This document shows, in pieces, positions 54,046 through 62,835 of a DNA stretch of 64,000 nucleotides. Positions within the stretch are counted from its first letter, which is position 1, and each line of letters starts with the position of its first letter. This stretch comes from an uncultured Ruminococcus sp. GTDB lineage: Bacteria > Bacillota > Clostridia > Oscillospirales > Ruminococcaceae. The translations under genes and the position numbers were made by a program. The stretch spans positions 15,889-79,888 of the forward strand of contig CAJTWE010000009.1 of NCBI GenBank assembly GCA_910579955.1. Direction: 5' to 3'. Below the pieces are notes generated by a model. That model saw only the letters and a list, made by a program, of their open reading frames with translations, had not been told where the DNA came from and searched no databases.

Positions 54046-55206
54046 ATGGATGAAAAAACATCACTTAAATGGATAAGCTGCTGGGGAAATGCTATATCAA
54101 TAGCTACACGCAGACCAGAAAATTACGCTAAAAATCTTACTCTTCGCTATCCAGTAAAAATGATTTTATCAGGCAAGGCTATTCGTATACGTCTTGATAA
54201 TTTTTGCGGAAATGAATCAGTTACATTACGTGCTGCCGCTGCAAAATCTGATGGCAGCTCAAGTATAGATCAAAAAACATCAGAGCTGATTACATTTGAC
54301 GGAAAAAGCAGCATTACAATTCCAAAAGGCGAATCGGTGCTGAGCGACCCTATAACACTCAGTGTAACGGCAGGGGAATACATATCCATAAGCATTTATC
54401 TTGAAGATTTTACCGAAATGCGTTCAGCAGTGCTTATTACAGGGCCTCTTTCCAAGGGATTTTTTGCGGTAGGAAACTTCATGGAAACAGCTGCGCTACC
54501 TGATGATCTGTCAAATAAGACAAATTGGTTTTATTTTCTGAGTGATATTGAAGTTCTTACAGATAATGAAAAGCGTTCTGTTATCTGTTATGGCGATTCT
54601 ATAACCGCAGGCGCTTGGCCTGATTATCTTATGCAGCGTTCTCTTGAAATAAGCGGAGGAAAAACTTCTATAATCAGAAAGGCAGCCAGTGGCACAAGAA
54701 TTCTCAGGCAATATGACAATATCACATATGATTCATATGGATTAAAAGGCAGTACAAGATTTCCGAGGGAAATACCTATGGTGAGTGGTGCTGATACTGT
54801 TATAATTCAGCATGGCATAAATGATATTATTCATCCTGTTGGTACTGAGGTGAATAAGTTTAGACCTTGGAGTGATCTTCCAACTGCTGAGGAAATGATA
54901 GAAGGTCTTAGAAGCTATATAAAATTTGCAAAGAAGTGCGGATTAAAAGTTTATCTAGGAACACTTCTGCCGATAGAAGGCTGGAGAACATACGCTGATT
55001 TTCGTGAAAAGCTGAGAAATGAAGTAAACGAGTGGATACGAACTACAAATGAAGCAGATGGCTGCATTGATTTTGACCGTGCAGTATGTGACCCAGACCA
55101 TAAATCACGATTTGGTAAAGGCTTTGATAGTGGTGATCATCTTCATCCGAGTGCATTGGCATATAAAGCGATGGCAGAAGCTGTACCGGAAGAAATTTTA
55201 TTGTGA
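54046..55206 (+). CDS. SGNH/GDSL-family esterase with N-terminal beta domain
   Basis: Start set at MDEKTSLKWISCWGNAISIA because AGGAGGATATTATAC precedes it (386 aa). An N-terminal beta sandwich (about 1-170, LRYPVKMILSGKAIRIRLDN) is followed by an SGNH domain: VICYGDSITAGAWPDY near 180, GTRIL (block II), IIQHGINDI (block III) and GDHLHPSALAYKAMA (block V). No signal peptide, so it is probably intracellular. Likely a carbohydrate or lipid esterase. Confidence 0.85.
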   Translation: MDEKTSLKWISCWGNAISIATRRPENYAKNLTLRYPVKMILSGKAIRIRLDNFCGNESVTLRAAAAKSDGSSSIDQKTSELITFDGKSSITIPKGESVLSDPITLSVTAGEYISISIYLEDFTEMRSAVLITGPLSKGFFAVGNFMETAALPDDLSNKTNWFYFLSDIEVLTDNEKRSVICYGDSITAGAWPDYLMQRSLEISGGKTSIIRKAASGTRILRQYDNITYDSYGLKGSTRFPREIPMVSGADTVIIQHGINDIIHPVGTEVNKFRPWSDLPTAEEMIEGLRSYIKFAKKCGLKVYLGTLLPIEGWRTYADFREKLRNEVNEWIRTTNEADGCIDFDRAVCDPDHKSRFGKGFDSGDHLHPSALAYKAMAEAVPEEILL

Positions 55207-55233
55207 GAATCTGGGAGAGATAAAGAGGTAAAT

Positions 55234-55743
55234 ATGATACTTGAAACAAAGCGATTATATCTGAGAGAGATGAATCAAGGGGATTTTAATTCTTTGTGTA
55301 AAATTCTGCAAGATGAAGATACAATGTATGCGTATGAAGGCGCATTCAATGATAATGAAGTGCAGGAATGGCTTGACAGGCAGATTTATCGTTATCAAAA
55401 ATGGAAATTCGGTTTATGGGCAGTAATTTTAAAAGAAACTGATGATATGATAGGTCAATGCGGACTTACAATGCAACCTTGGAAAGAAACGGAAGTCCTT
55501 GAAATTGGTTATCTTTTCAATAGATCGTATTGGCATAAGGGTTATGCAACAGAAGCTGCAAGAGCTTGTAAAAAATATGCTTTTGAAGTATTGGATGCAG
55601 ATGAGGTTTGCTCTATAATTAGAGATACAAATATCGCCTCTCAAAACGTAGCTATCAGAAATGGTATGACAAGATTGGATGATTGGACAAAACATTATCG
55701 TGGCATAGATATGCCGCATTATCGTTATGTTGTAAAGCGCTGA
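55234..55743 (+). CDS. GNAT-family N-acetyltransferase (RimJ/RimL-type)
   Basis: The 169-residue protein starts MILETKRLYLREMNQGDFNS and has the acetyl-CoA binding region EIGYLFNRSYWHKGYATEAA and RDTNIASQNVAIRNGM. Substrate may be a protein N-terminus or a small molecule. It follows the esterase gene by 27 bp in the same direction. Confidence 0.85.
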   Translation: MILETKRLYLREMNQGDFNSLCKILQDEDTMYAYEGAFNDNEVQEWLDRQIYRYQKWKFGLWAVILKETDDMIGQCGLTMQPWKETEVLEIGYLFNRSYWHKGYATEAARACKKYAFEVLDADEVCSIIRDTNIASQNVAIRNGMTRLDDWTKHYRGIDMPHYRYVVKR

Positions 55744-55760
55744 TGTAATATTATAAAATT

Positions 55761-55800
55761 AATGAGCTGTTGCACTTTGATTATGCTGCAACAGCTCATT
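55761..55800. terminator. bidirectional terminator (shared hairpin family)
   Basis: AATGAGCTGTTGCA pairs with TGCAACAGCTCATT around a 12-base loop, between convergent genes. Confidence 0.8.
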
Positions 55801-55832
55801 AATTATATTTTTAAATATATTTTTATTAAATA

Positions 55833-56915
55833 TTAGTCGCCAAATGAAATACCAATATTTCTTGCTGTACTAACTTCCTGACAATCCTTTTCTACAAATT
55901 TTGTTTTGCCGGCGATGTCATCCAGTTTATTGGCAGTTATCTTGCCATTTTTCTTAGCAACAGTCATGCCATACTTTTCATCTCGAATAAGCTGCGCAGC
56001 ATATTCACCGAACTGAGTTGCAAGCAATCTGTCGTATGCGCTTGGGTTTCCACCACGAAGCATATGACCCGGAACGCAAACTCTTGCTTCAAGTCCTGTA
56101 TTCTTCTGTATTTGCGAAGCAATACGATTAGTAGCGGTTGTAATACCTGCTTCTTGACGAAGTCTTGCACGTTCTTTCTTTTTGAGCTTAGCTTCAGCAA
56201 CGTCAAAGCATCCCTCAGCTACAGCAATAATAGAAAAATTCTTACCGCTTTCACTGCGCTTTACAACGGATTCACAAACCTTATCAATATTATATGGAAT
56301 TTCCGGAATAAGAATAATATCCGCACCGCCTGAAATACCTGAATACAGTGTAAGCCAGCCGGCTTTGTTGCCCATAATTTCACATAGCAATATACGTGAG
56401 TGACTATTAGCTGTTGAATGAAGACGATCAATGGCATCAGTTGCAATGTCAACGGCTGTATGAAAACCAAAAGTAACATCAGTGCCATAGATGTCATTAT
56501 CAATAGTTTTGGGAAGACCGATAACATTAAGGCCTTCATCAGAGAGGAGCTTTGAGGTTTTATGAGTGCCGTTTCCACCCAGTGTAAGAAGACAGTCAAG
56601 CTTCTGATCTTTGTAGGTTTGCTTCATATTCTTGACCTTATCAACTTTATCATCGCCTATAACGGTCATCATTTTAAACGGCTGGCGTTTAGTGCCTAAA
56701 ATTGTACCGCCTCTTGTAAGAATTCCTGAAAAGTCTTCCGGTTTCATTTCACGGCATATATTATTTATAAGACCGTAATAACCATCACAAATGCCTACGA
56801 TCTCAACATTATCCTTACCGATCATTTCGTAGCAAGCCTTTGCAACACCCCTGATAGTGGCATTAAGACCGGGACAATCTCCGCCGCTTGTAAGAATTCC
56901 GATTCTTTTTTTCAT
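55833..56915 (-). CDS. pfkA: 6-phosphofructokinase (variant GGNGT active site)
   Basis: The 360-residue protein starts MKKRIGILTSGGDCPGLNAT. The phosphate-donor loop reads TLGGNGTHKTS: Asn115 where most PFKs have the magnesium-binding Asp, and Gly116 (ATP-type determinant). PKTIDNDIYGTD provides Lys136 and the catalytic Asp. This mixed pattern matches a subgroup of group A PFKs. It phosphorylates fructose 6-phosphate in glycolysis; donor (ATP or pyrophosphate) is best considered unsettled from the sequence. Strong AGGAGGAG site upstream. Confidence 0.88.
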   Translation of the reverse strand: MKKRIGILTSGGDCPGLNATIRGVAKACYEMIGKDNVEIVGICDGYYGLINNICREMKPEDFSGILTRGGTILGTKRQPFKMMTVIGDDKVDKVKNMKQTYKDQKLDCLLTLGGNGTHKTSKLLSDEGLNVIGLPKTIDNDIYGTDVTFGFHTAVDIATDAIDRLHSTANSHSRILLCEIMGNKAGWLTLYSGISGGADIILIPEIPYNIDKVCESVVKRSESGKNFSIIAVAEGCFDVAEAKLKKKERARLRQEAGITTATNRIASQIQKNTGLEARVCVPGHMLRGGNPSAYDRLLATQFGEYAAQLIRDEKYGMTVAKKNGKITANKLDDIAGKTKFVEKDCQEVSTARNIGISFGD

Positions 56916-57075
56916 ATGAATAACTCCTCCTTTGAAAGCTTTATTAAGCTATTATTCCATTTAATTGCGTTTTGATACTGGTAAAATTATAGCATTTATT
57001 GTCATAAATGTCAATACACATACTAGATTTTTTACAGTTTTCTACACGTTTTTTACAATATCTTTCCAATAAAAA

Positions 57076-57109
57076 ATCCAAACGAAATAACTTTGTACTT
57101 CGTTTGGAT
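57076..57109 (-). terminator. terminator after gatD
   Basis: ATCCAAACGAA pairs with TTCGTTTGGAT. On the minus strand it follows the gatD stop and ends in TTTTTT. Confidence 0.85.
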
Positions 57110-57115
57110 ATATTA

Positions 57116-57907
57116 TCAGATATTCGCACAGATACCAGGGAGCTTGAATTTTTCCTTGATAAACTGCTTTTTAAGCTCCATAGACTTGCGTGCATAGTCC
57201 ATATATACAACATCATTTTCATTGAAACGGCTTATATCTATGCCTTTTTTTTCTGCAATATTAGAAAGAACTCTAACACCCAGCCAAGGATTCAGTGAAA
57301 GAAGAGGACCTACAGTATTTGTAAAAATTACGTTTTTATAACGTGCGCCCTCTGTTCCATCGGTTGTATTGTTGCCGTAGCCGTAAATTACCTTTCCAAA
57401 TGCATCTGCACCCTGTAAAGTGAAATCCATACATTGGATCTGGCATCCTGCTATCTCCATGCCATCAGTTGTTTTAAAGAGAATATCATCTCCGTAAACT
57501 TCACGGGTAACATAAGGCATTTTTTTTCGGTCAAGCTCTTTTGCTGTCATATTAAGAATACCAAGACCATTTTCAACAGTGCCGTCATATCTTGTGAAAT
57601 TCTTAGAAAGCATACATCCGCTTGAACCTATTATGAGAAAATAACCGCCATTTTCCGTGTAGTTCTTTATCTCAGCTTCAATTGACTTTAGGTCGTTTGT
57701 AAGAGCTTTCATATGGTCCATCTGACCAGAACCTATATATATAAAGTCTATATCAGATAAATTTCCTGCCTCGGAAGCGGAATTGGCACGAGTAATGTTA
57801 AGAGTAATTCCCATAGCATCAGCAATTTTTGAAATAGCCATCATGTTGCCACGGTCGCCATGAAGATTCATTTTGTCCGGATACAGCCATAGTACGTTAA
57901 TTTCCAT
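57116..57907 (-). CDS. gatD: GatD-like class I amidotransferase lacking catalytic Cys and His
   Basis: The 263-residue protein (VLWLYPDKMNLHGDRGNMMA, DFIYIGSGQM, GLGILNMT, YGYGNN) aligns with GatD of the MurT-GatD complex that amidates the D-Glu of lipid II. In active GatD the nucleophile motif is TICGGYQFLG; here it is LIIGSSGCML, so the Cys position is Gly94 (a Cys lies four residues later). The catalytic His of the LHGP motif is Val199 (TNTVGPLL). It therefore probably cannot hydrolyse glutamine in the normal way, though it still pairs with murT (1-bp overlap). Confidence 0.82.
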   Translation of the reverse strand: MEINVLWLYPDKMNLHGDRGNMMAISKIADAMGITLNITRANSASEAGNLSDIDFIYIGSGQMDHMKALTNDLKSIEAEIKNYTENGGYFLIIGSSGCMLSKNFTRYDGTVENGLGILNMTAKELDRKKMPYVTREVYGDDILFKTTDGMEIAGCQIQCMDFTLQGADAFGKVIYGYGNNTTDGTEGARYKNVIFTNTVGPLLSLNPWLGVRVLSNIAEKKGIDISRFNENDVVYMDYARKSMELKKQFIKEKFKLPGICANI

Positions 57908-59274
57908 TAGTTATTCATCTCCTTTGCCTTGCGATATTTCTCTACGCTGCCAGAGCATTTGTAATAAGAATGCATCCATGTAAGCAGGTAGACCTGCTTG
58001 CAATCATATTGTTCCAATTCTTTAAGGAGTACATCGTAATCATCTGTAGGAATAACTGTGATTTTTTCCTTTGGAATACCTTCTAAAATCAGTCTTACAG
58101 CAGCGTCATAGCATACAGTTTTTGACATACAGATATACTTTACAACATTGCTTTTTTCCAGTTTTCCAAAGTCACAGTCATATGAATAATAGTTGCCGGT
58201 GTAGTGCGGCTGGAAATCTACGACTTCACTTAGATCCAGTACAACAACCTTTGGAGATGGGTCGTTATATGTTACATCAATTGAATTCTGGAGTGTAATA
58301 GGTGTTTCCTGTTTCATTCGCAGATAATGAATGATCTTATCGCCTATGTCGAGATCCTCTGTTCTGCCCTCCTGAATAGTGAATTTCTTCATAGATTTCT
58401 GAACTTCTTCATCTGTGAATCCTTCATGTGCAGCAAATGCAATAAGAGAAGCATAGCAGTAAAGGAAATATGTTGACAGATATTTTGCTGTAAATGTCTT
58501 TTTACCAGCCAAAATAGTATTATCACCATGCAGTGATACAATTGTAGCATTGCTTTCACTTTTAAGCTTACAGTTTTCGCATGCAAATTTGCCGACACCC
58601 AGCATATTTTCATATTCATAGCGGATAACGCCGGAACATACAGGACAAGTACATGAAACTGTAAATTCATTTTCTGTTTTTGCGATAGGTGTACCCTCAA
58701 CGCCGTAATATTCTACAGATTTATGATTAAAGCCAATTGAAACGGTATTTGGTTCATCTCTATTAAGAATCAGATGAGCGTCATCAAGTACAGCTTCACG
58801 AAGCTTTCTCATGATAATACCCGGTTCACCGTTTCTCTGCGACTGATCTTTGAGTATATTTGTTACGATAACTACATGAGGCTTAAGAAGCTTTGTAATA
58901 AGACGTAGGTAGCGTTCGTCAACTTCCATTACTACGTAATCAACATTTACGCATCCTGACATATCGGACATGCTGATAAGAGCAGTTGCAACACCACGAT
59001 CCATATTTGCACCGAGTTCATTTGTGCAGATAGTTTTTCCAGAGCTTCTTATAAGTTCAGCTACCATACCAGTAGTAGTGGTTTTACCGCCTGTTCCGGT
59101 AACCATAACAATTCGAGTATTTTCCGGGAATCGGAAGTACTTCACAAAGTTTTTCATTATTATACCGGCAATGCCTCCCGGCCATGTAGAACCGGATATT
59201 TTTGGTATCCACTTTGTGATTTTCATAATTACTTTACCAACAAGAAGGGCGAACAAAAAATGAAGACGTTTCAT
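57907..59274 (-). CDS. murT: lipid II isoglutaminyl synthase, Mur ligase subunit MurT
   Basis: The 455-residue protein starts MKRLHFLFALLVGKVIMKIT (a GTG 6 bp earlier is an alternative). Walker A is MVTGTGGKTTTTGMVAEL near 58; DQSQRNGE and NRDEPN are Mur ligase motifs; a MurT-specific zinc ribbon is CTCPVCSG and CENCKLK (about 208-232). C-terminal DUF1727 covers about 315-450. MurT activates D-iso-glutamate of lipid II with ATP; ammonia normally comes from GatD, whose glutaminase here seems dead. Confidence 0.93.
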   Translation of the reverse strand: MKRLHFLFALLVGKVIMKITKWIPKISGSTWPGGIAGIIMKNFVKYFRFPENTRIVMVTGTGGKTTTTGMVAELIRSSGKTICTNELGANMDRGVATALISMSDMSGCVNVDYVVMEVDERYLRLITKLLKPHVVIVTNILKDQSQRNGEPGIIMRKLREAVLDDAHLILNRDEPNTVSIGFNHKSVEYYGVEGTPIAKTENEFTVSCTCPVCSGVIRYEYENMLGVGKFACENCKLKSESNATIVSLHGDNTILAGKKTFTAKYLSTYFLYCYASLIAFAAHEGFTDEEVQKSMKKFTIQEGRTEDLDIGDKIIHYLRMKQETPITLQNSIDVTYNDPSPKVVVLDLSEVVDFQPHYTGNYYSYDCDFGKLEKSNVVKYICMSKTVCYDAAVRLILEGIPKEKITVIPTDDYDVLLKELEQYDCKQVYLLTWMHSYYKCSGSVEKYRKAKEMNN

Positions 59275-59420
59275 AATCACACAACTTTCATTTATTTAAA
59301 TTTTTATTACTTTTGAGTATAACAGATATACTGAAAAAAGTCAATAGAATTTTTGGCAATATCTATTGTAATATCTGTTGTATTATTGCAAATTGCATTG
59401 AATCAGGGTAAATAAAATGC

Positions 59421-59509
59421 TTGCAAATTGTTTGGCAGTATGTTATACTATAATGTATTGTATTATACTATCTATAATATAAACTATAATATAAATGCTA
59501 TAATATAAA
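59421..59509 (+). repeat. promoter followed by three copies of an AT-rich 12-mer
   Basis: A promoter TTGCAA-N17-TATACT (59421-59449) precedes three copies of CTATAATATAAA at 59472, 59484 and 59498. Each copy contains a -10-like TATAAT. They lie in the 268-bp spacer between murT and the zinc-ribbon gene at 59543; nothing else is seen in the spacer. Confidence 0.5.
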
Positions 59510-59542
59510 TATTGGCATCGGCTGTGAGGAAGGAGTGGCCCT

Positions 59543-60508
59543 ATGGTTTGTCCTAAGTGCGGTCAGAAAATGGAGAATGAATTTGCAGTATGCAAATTTT
59601 GTGGATATGAAAAAACTGAAACAGATGTTTTGCGCTGGAGCGAATTGCCGGCAATGCCTGTTTTTAACAAATCTAACTCGGATGATTCAAACGAAGACGC
59701 TGAGCAAGGAAATGTTTTTTTCAGTAAGAGAATGAAAAAAAATCTTTTGCGTATATTTATGGTCTTTATGGAAATATGCATACTTGCAGGAGTTATTTCT
59801 GGAATATATGCATGGAAACTCAAAACTGCACCGATGGCTGTTCCTGATGCCCAGAATATCGTATATTCTTCTGAGGATATAGTTATGATGCTTGTAAAGC
59901 GTCGAAGTGAATGGCTTCTTGAAAAGCCTGAAAATGGATATAATGCCTGCTGTTTTCTTGATACAGACTTTGACGGCAGTCCTGAGCTTATAAGCATTTC
60001 TTATGATATCGAAACTTTTGTTACTAATATAATGGTGTTTCGTGTTCGTAACTGTACCCTTGACAGAATACCTATAGATTACGATGAAACCGAAGGCTTT
60101 TTTGATATAAATTCAAGCCTTTCTCTTTGCTATGCTCCGGATACAAAGGAAATGCTTTATTTTTCTACAGATTACTGTAAAGATGAAAACAAAAATACAT
60201 CGGCTCTAGGATGCTTCTATATACATGAAAATCAAATTTTTAAAGAGTATTATTTAAGTGAGACGCTTTCAAATGGAATATACGGTTATGAATATTATGA
60301 TGAAGAACAGAGCATTCATGATATAAGCAGGCAGGATTTTATCAAAAGACAAGGTGAACTTTCAAACAGACTTACTAATTTGAAACTACAATACGAATGG
60401 GTCAGCAATACTGACCTTGAGAGCATTTCCTCGCAGAAACTGGCAGCACTTCTTCTTCGCAGCTATGACAGTTTCAAATATGACTCATCAGGTCTTGCAC
60501 TTCAATAA
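59543..60508 (+). CDS. zinc-ribbon membrane protein
   Basis: The 321-residue protein starts MVCPKCGQKMENEFAVCKFC, a zinc ribbon with two CxxC pairs (Cys3, 6, 17, 20). One transmembrane helix lies near 71-92. The extracytoplasmic part (about 93-321) contains CFLDTDFDGSPELISISYD, a calcium-loop-like pattern also seen in the dockerin protein at 26498. It is probably a cell-envelope sensor or anchored protein. It lies 21 bp upstream of tex and may be co-transcribed. Confidence 0.7.
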   Translation: MVCPKCGQKMENEFAVCKFCGYEKTETDVLRWSELPAMPVFNKSNSDDSNEDAEQGNVFFSKRMKKNLLRIFMVFMEICILAGVISGIYAWKLKTAPMAVPDAQNIVYSSEDIVMMLVKRRSEWLLEKPENGYNACCFLDTDFDGSPELISISYDIETFVTNIMVFRVRNCTLDRIPIDYDETEGFFDINSSLSLCYAPDTKEMLYFSTDYCKDENKNTSALGCFYIHENQIFKEYYLSETLSNGIYGYEYYDEEQSIHDISRQDFIKRQGELSNRLTNLKLQYEWVSNTDLESISSQKLAALLLRSYDSFKYDSSGLALQ

Positions 60509-60529
60509 AAACAAAGGAGTAAATATTAT

Positions 60530-62701
60530 ATGAATATCAATAACAAAATTGCAGAAGAATTAAAACTTAGAACAGAACAGGTAGATCGTGCTGTAGAGCT
60601 TTTGGATGATGGAAAAACCATTCCATTTATTGCAAGATATAGAAAAGAGGTTACAGGTTCTCTTGACGATCAGGTTTTACGTGAACTTGATACAAGACTT
60701 CAATATCTTAGAAAGCTTGAAGCTCGTAAGGACGAGATAATTACTGCGATAGATGGTCAGGGCAAGCTCACAGAAGAACTGCAAAATAAAATTCAGAATG
60801 CGGAAACTCTCGTTGAAGCAGAAGATCTATACCTTCCATATCGTCCAAAAAGAAAGACAAGAGCATCTGCGGCTATTGCAAAGGGACTTGAACCTCTTGC
60901 ACGTATTATTATGGAGCAAAATAGCAGTACAAATCCAATAAAAGAAGCAGAAGCTTTTTTAAATAGTGAGCTTGATGTCAACACTGTAGAAGAAGCTATT
61001 CAGGGTGCTAAGGATATTCTTGCCGAAGAAATGGCAAATAATGCTGATTTGCGTAAGCAGATGAGAAAATTCACACAGCTTTCTGGAACTATTTATTCAA
61101 AGGCGGCAGATGCAGAAGCTGAAACACCTTATCAGATGTATTATGATTATAGTGAACCCGTTGAAAAGTTTGTGGGACATAGAATACTTGCTATTGACAG
61201 AGGAGAACGTGAGAATGTTCTTAAAGTAAGTATCGCACTTCCCGAGGGAAAGGGTGAAGCTGTTATGATACGTAAATTTGTTAAAAACAGCAGTCCTTGC
61301 GGCGAACTTGTAAAAGAGGCGGCAGAGGACGCATTTGCAAGACTGCTTTTCCCAGCGGTAGAACGTGAAGTGAGACGTGAGCTTACAGAAACGGCAGCAG
61401 AAGCAGCTATAAAGGTATTTGCCTCTAATCTCAGACAATTGCTTATGGGTGCGCCGCTTAAAAACAGAACTGTTTTAGGAGTAGATCCGGGTTATCGTAC
61501 AGGCTGTAAACTTGCCGTTGTTGATGTTACCGGAAAAGTTCTTGATACAGGCGTAGCATACATAACTATAGGCGAAGGCGCAAAAATGGAGCAGGGCAAG
61601 GAAACTATCAAAAGAATGATAAATAAGCACCATGTAACAGCTGTTTCAATAGGAAACGGTACAGCGTCCAGAGAAGCAGAGGCTGTGGTTGCAGGAATTC
61701 TTAAAGATATTTCTCATGAAGCTGCCTATATGGTAGTATCAGAAGCAGGAGCGTCAGTTTATTCAGCCTCTAAACTTGCGGCAGAAGAATTTCCGGAATA
61801 CGATGTGTCTTTAAGAAGTGCCGTTTCTATTGCAAGGCGCTTACAGGATCCGCTGGCAGAGCTTGTGAAGATAGATCCTCAGGCAATAGGCGTTGGTCAA
61901 TATCAGCACGATATGCCTAAAAATGAATTGAAGGCTGCTTTGGACGGCGTTGTAGAAGATTGTGTAAACCATGTAGGCGTTGATCTGAATACAGCATCAT
62001 TTTCACTGCTTTCTCATATTGCGGGAATAAATCAGTCTATAGCTAAAAATATTGTAGCATATCGAAGTGAAAACGGTGCATTTACAGACAGAAAACAGCT
62101 TAAAAAGGTGGCTAAGCTTGGTCCAAAGGCATTTGAACAGTGTGCTGGATTTTTGAGAGTACCCGGCGCTAAAAATCCCCTTGACAATACAGCGGTACAC
62201 CCGGAGAGCTATGACGCAGCAAAGAAAATTCTCAGTCAGTGTGGATTTACACTTGCTGATCTTTCCGGTACGGGATTAAGTGATATTTCATCTTTGGCAG
62301 AAAAGCAGGGACTTGATGTAATTGCAGATAATGCAGGAGTAGGCGTTCCCACGGTAAAGGATATTGTAAAGGAGCTTGCAAAGCCGGGACGTGACCCACG
62401 TGATGAACTTCCGCCACCGCTTATGAGAAGCGGAGATATTATGGAAATGAAAGACCTGAAACCGGGTATGGAGCTTGTGGGAACGGTTCGTAATGTAATA
62501 GACTTCGGCTGTTTTGTAGATATAGGTGTTCATGAGGATGGACTTGTACATATATCTCAGCTTTCAAACCGTCGTGTGAAGCATCCTCTTGATGTTGTAA
62601 AGGTTGGCGATGTTGTAAAGGTTCGTGTGCTTGACGTTGATTTGAAGAGAAAGCGTATTGCACTGACTATGCGTTCGGATTCTCCTAAGGATAGGAAATA
62701 A
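60530..62701 (+). CDS. tex: Tex-family RNA-binding transcription accessory protein
   Basis: The 723-residue protein has the Tex N-terminal domain (VPFIARYRKEV-type motif reads TIPFIARYRKEVTGSLDDQV), an RNase H-like YqgF domain (VLGVDPGYRTGCKLAVVD, near 318), helix-hairpin-helix repeats (LNTASFSLLSHIAGINQSIA) and a C-terminal S1 domain (KPGMELVGTVRNVIDFGCFV). Tex binds RNA and acts in transcription. Full length. Confidence 0.95.
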   Translation: MNINNKIAEELKLRTEQVDRAVELLDDGKTIPFIARYRKEVTGSLDDQVLRELDTRLQYLRKLEARKDEIITAIDGQGKLTEELQNKIQNAETLVEAEDLYLPYRPKRKTRASAAIAKGLEPLARIIMEQNSSTNPIKEAEAFLNSELDVNTVEEAIQGAKDILAEEMANNADLRKQMRKFTQLSGTIYSKAADAEAETPYQMYYDYSEPVEKFVGHRILAIDRGERENVLKVSIALPEGKGEAVMIRKFVKNSSPCGELVKEAAEDAFARLLFPAVEREVRRELTETAAEAAIKVFASNLRQLLMGAPLKNRTVLGVDPGYRTGCKLAVVDVTGKVLDTGVAYITIGEGAKMEQGKETIKRMINKHHVTAVSIGNGTASREAEAVVAGILKDISHEAAYMVVSEAGASVYSASKLAAEEFPEYDVSLRSAVSIARRLQDPLAELVKIDPQAIGVGQYQHDMPKNELKAALDGVVEDCVNHVGVDLNTASFSLLSHIAGINQSIAKNIVAYRSENGAFTDRKQLKKVAKLGPKAFEQCAGFLRVPGAKNPLDNTAVHPESYDAAKKILSQCGFTLADLSGTGLSDISSLAEKQGLDVIADNAGVGVPTVKDIVKELAKPGRDPRDELPPPLMRSGDIMEMKDLKPGMELVGTVRNVIDFGCFVDIGVHEDGLVHISQLSNRRVKHPLDVVKVGDVVKVRVLDVDLKRKRIALTMRSDSPKDRK

Positions 62702-62703
62702 TA

Positions 62704-62778
62704 GGCGACGGCGAAATAACTATCGCAGATTCAACTCAGATTCTAACTATCTATGCAAGAAGTATAGCAGGCTTATAA
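62704..62778 (+). pseudogene. orphan dockerin second-repeat remnant
   Basis: Directly after the tex stop, a different frame reads GDGEITIADSTQIL, then TIYARSIAGL and a stop codon. This is the second calcium loop and end of a type I dockerin, matching intact dockerins in this window (for example DGEITINDASTTLSLYA). There is no start codon or signal peptide. It is the 3' end of a lost dockerin gene left by a deletion or recombination that brought tex next to it. Confidence 0.7.
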
Positions 62779-62784
62779 AACATA

Positions 62785-62816
62785 AAAACCACGGCTTTCA
62801 TATGAGCCGTGGTTTT
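62785..62816. terminator. bidirectional terminator
   Basis: AAAACCACGGCT pairs with AGCCGTGGTTTT around an 8-base loop. It sits after the dockerin remnant and now serves tex and the convergent racemase gene. Confidence 0.85.
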
Positions 62817-62835
62817 ATCATTATAATTATTATCA

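Noticed and set aside
55833..56915. Inactive phosphofructokinase because of Asp to Asn at the GGDG motif
   Set aside because: The GGNGT-HKT form, together with PKTIDND, is recalled as common in a clostridial PFK subgroup, and all other motifs are intact.
57614..57640. Cys98 of the GatD-like protein as the normal catalytic cysteine
   Set aside because: The surrounding motif aligns four residues off the nucleophile elbow, and the partner His is also missing, so a normal triad is unlikely. Kept only as an alternative.
59472..59509. CRISPR-like array
   Set aside because: Three AT-rich 12-mers without regular spacers are a simple repeat, and no cas genes are present. No CRISPR array was seen anywhere in the window.
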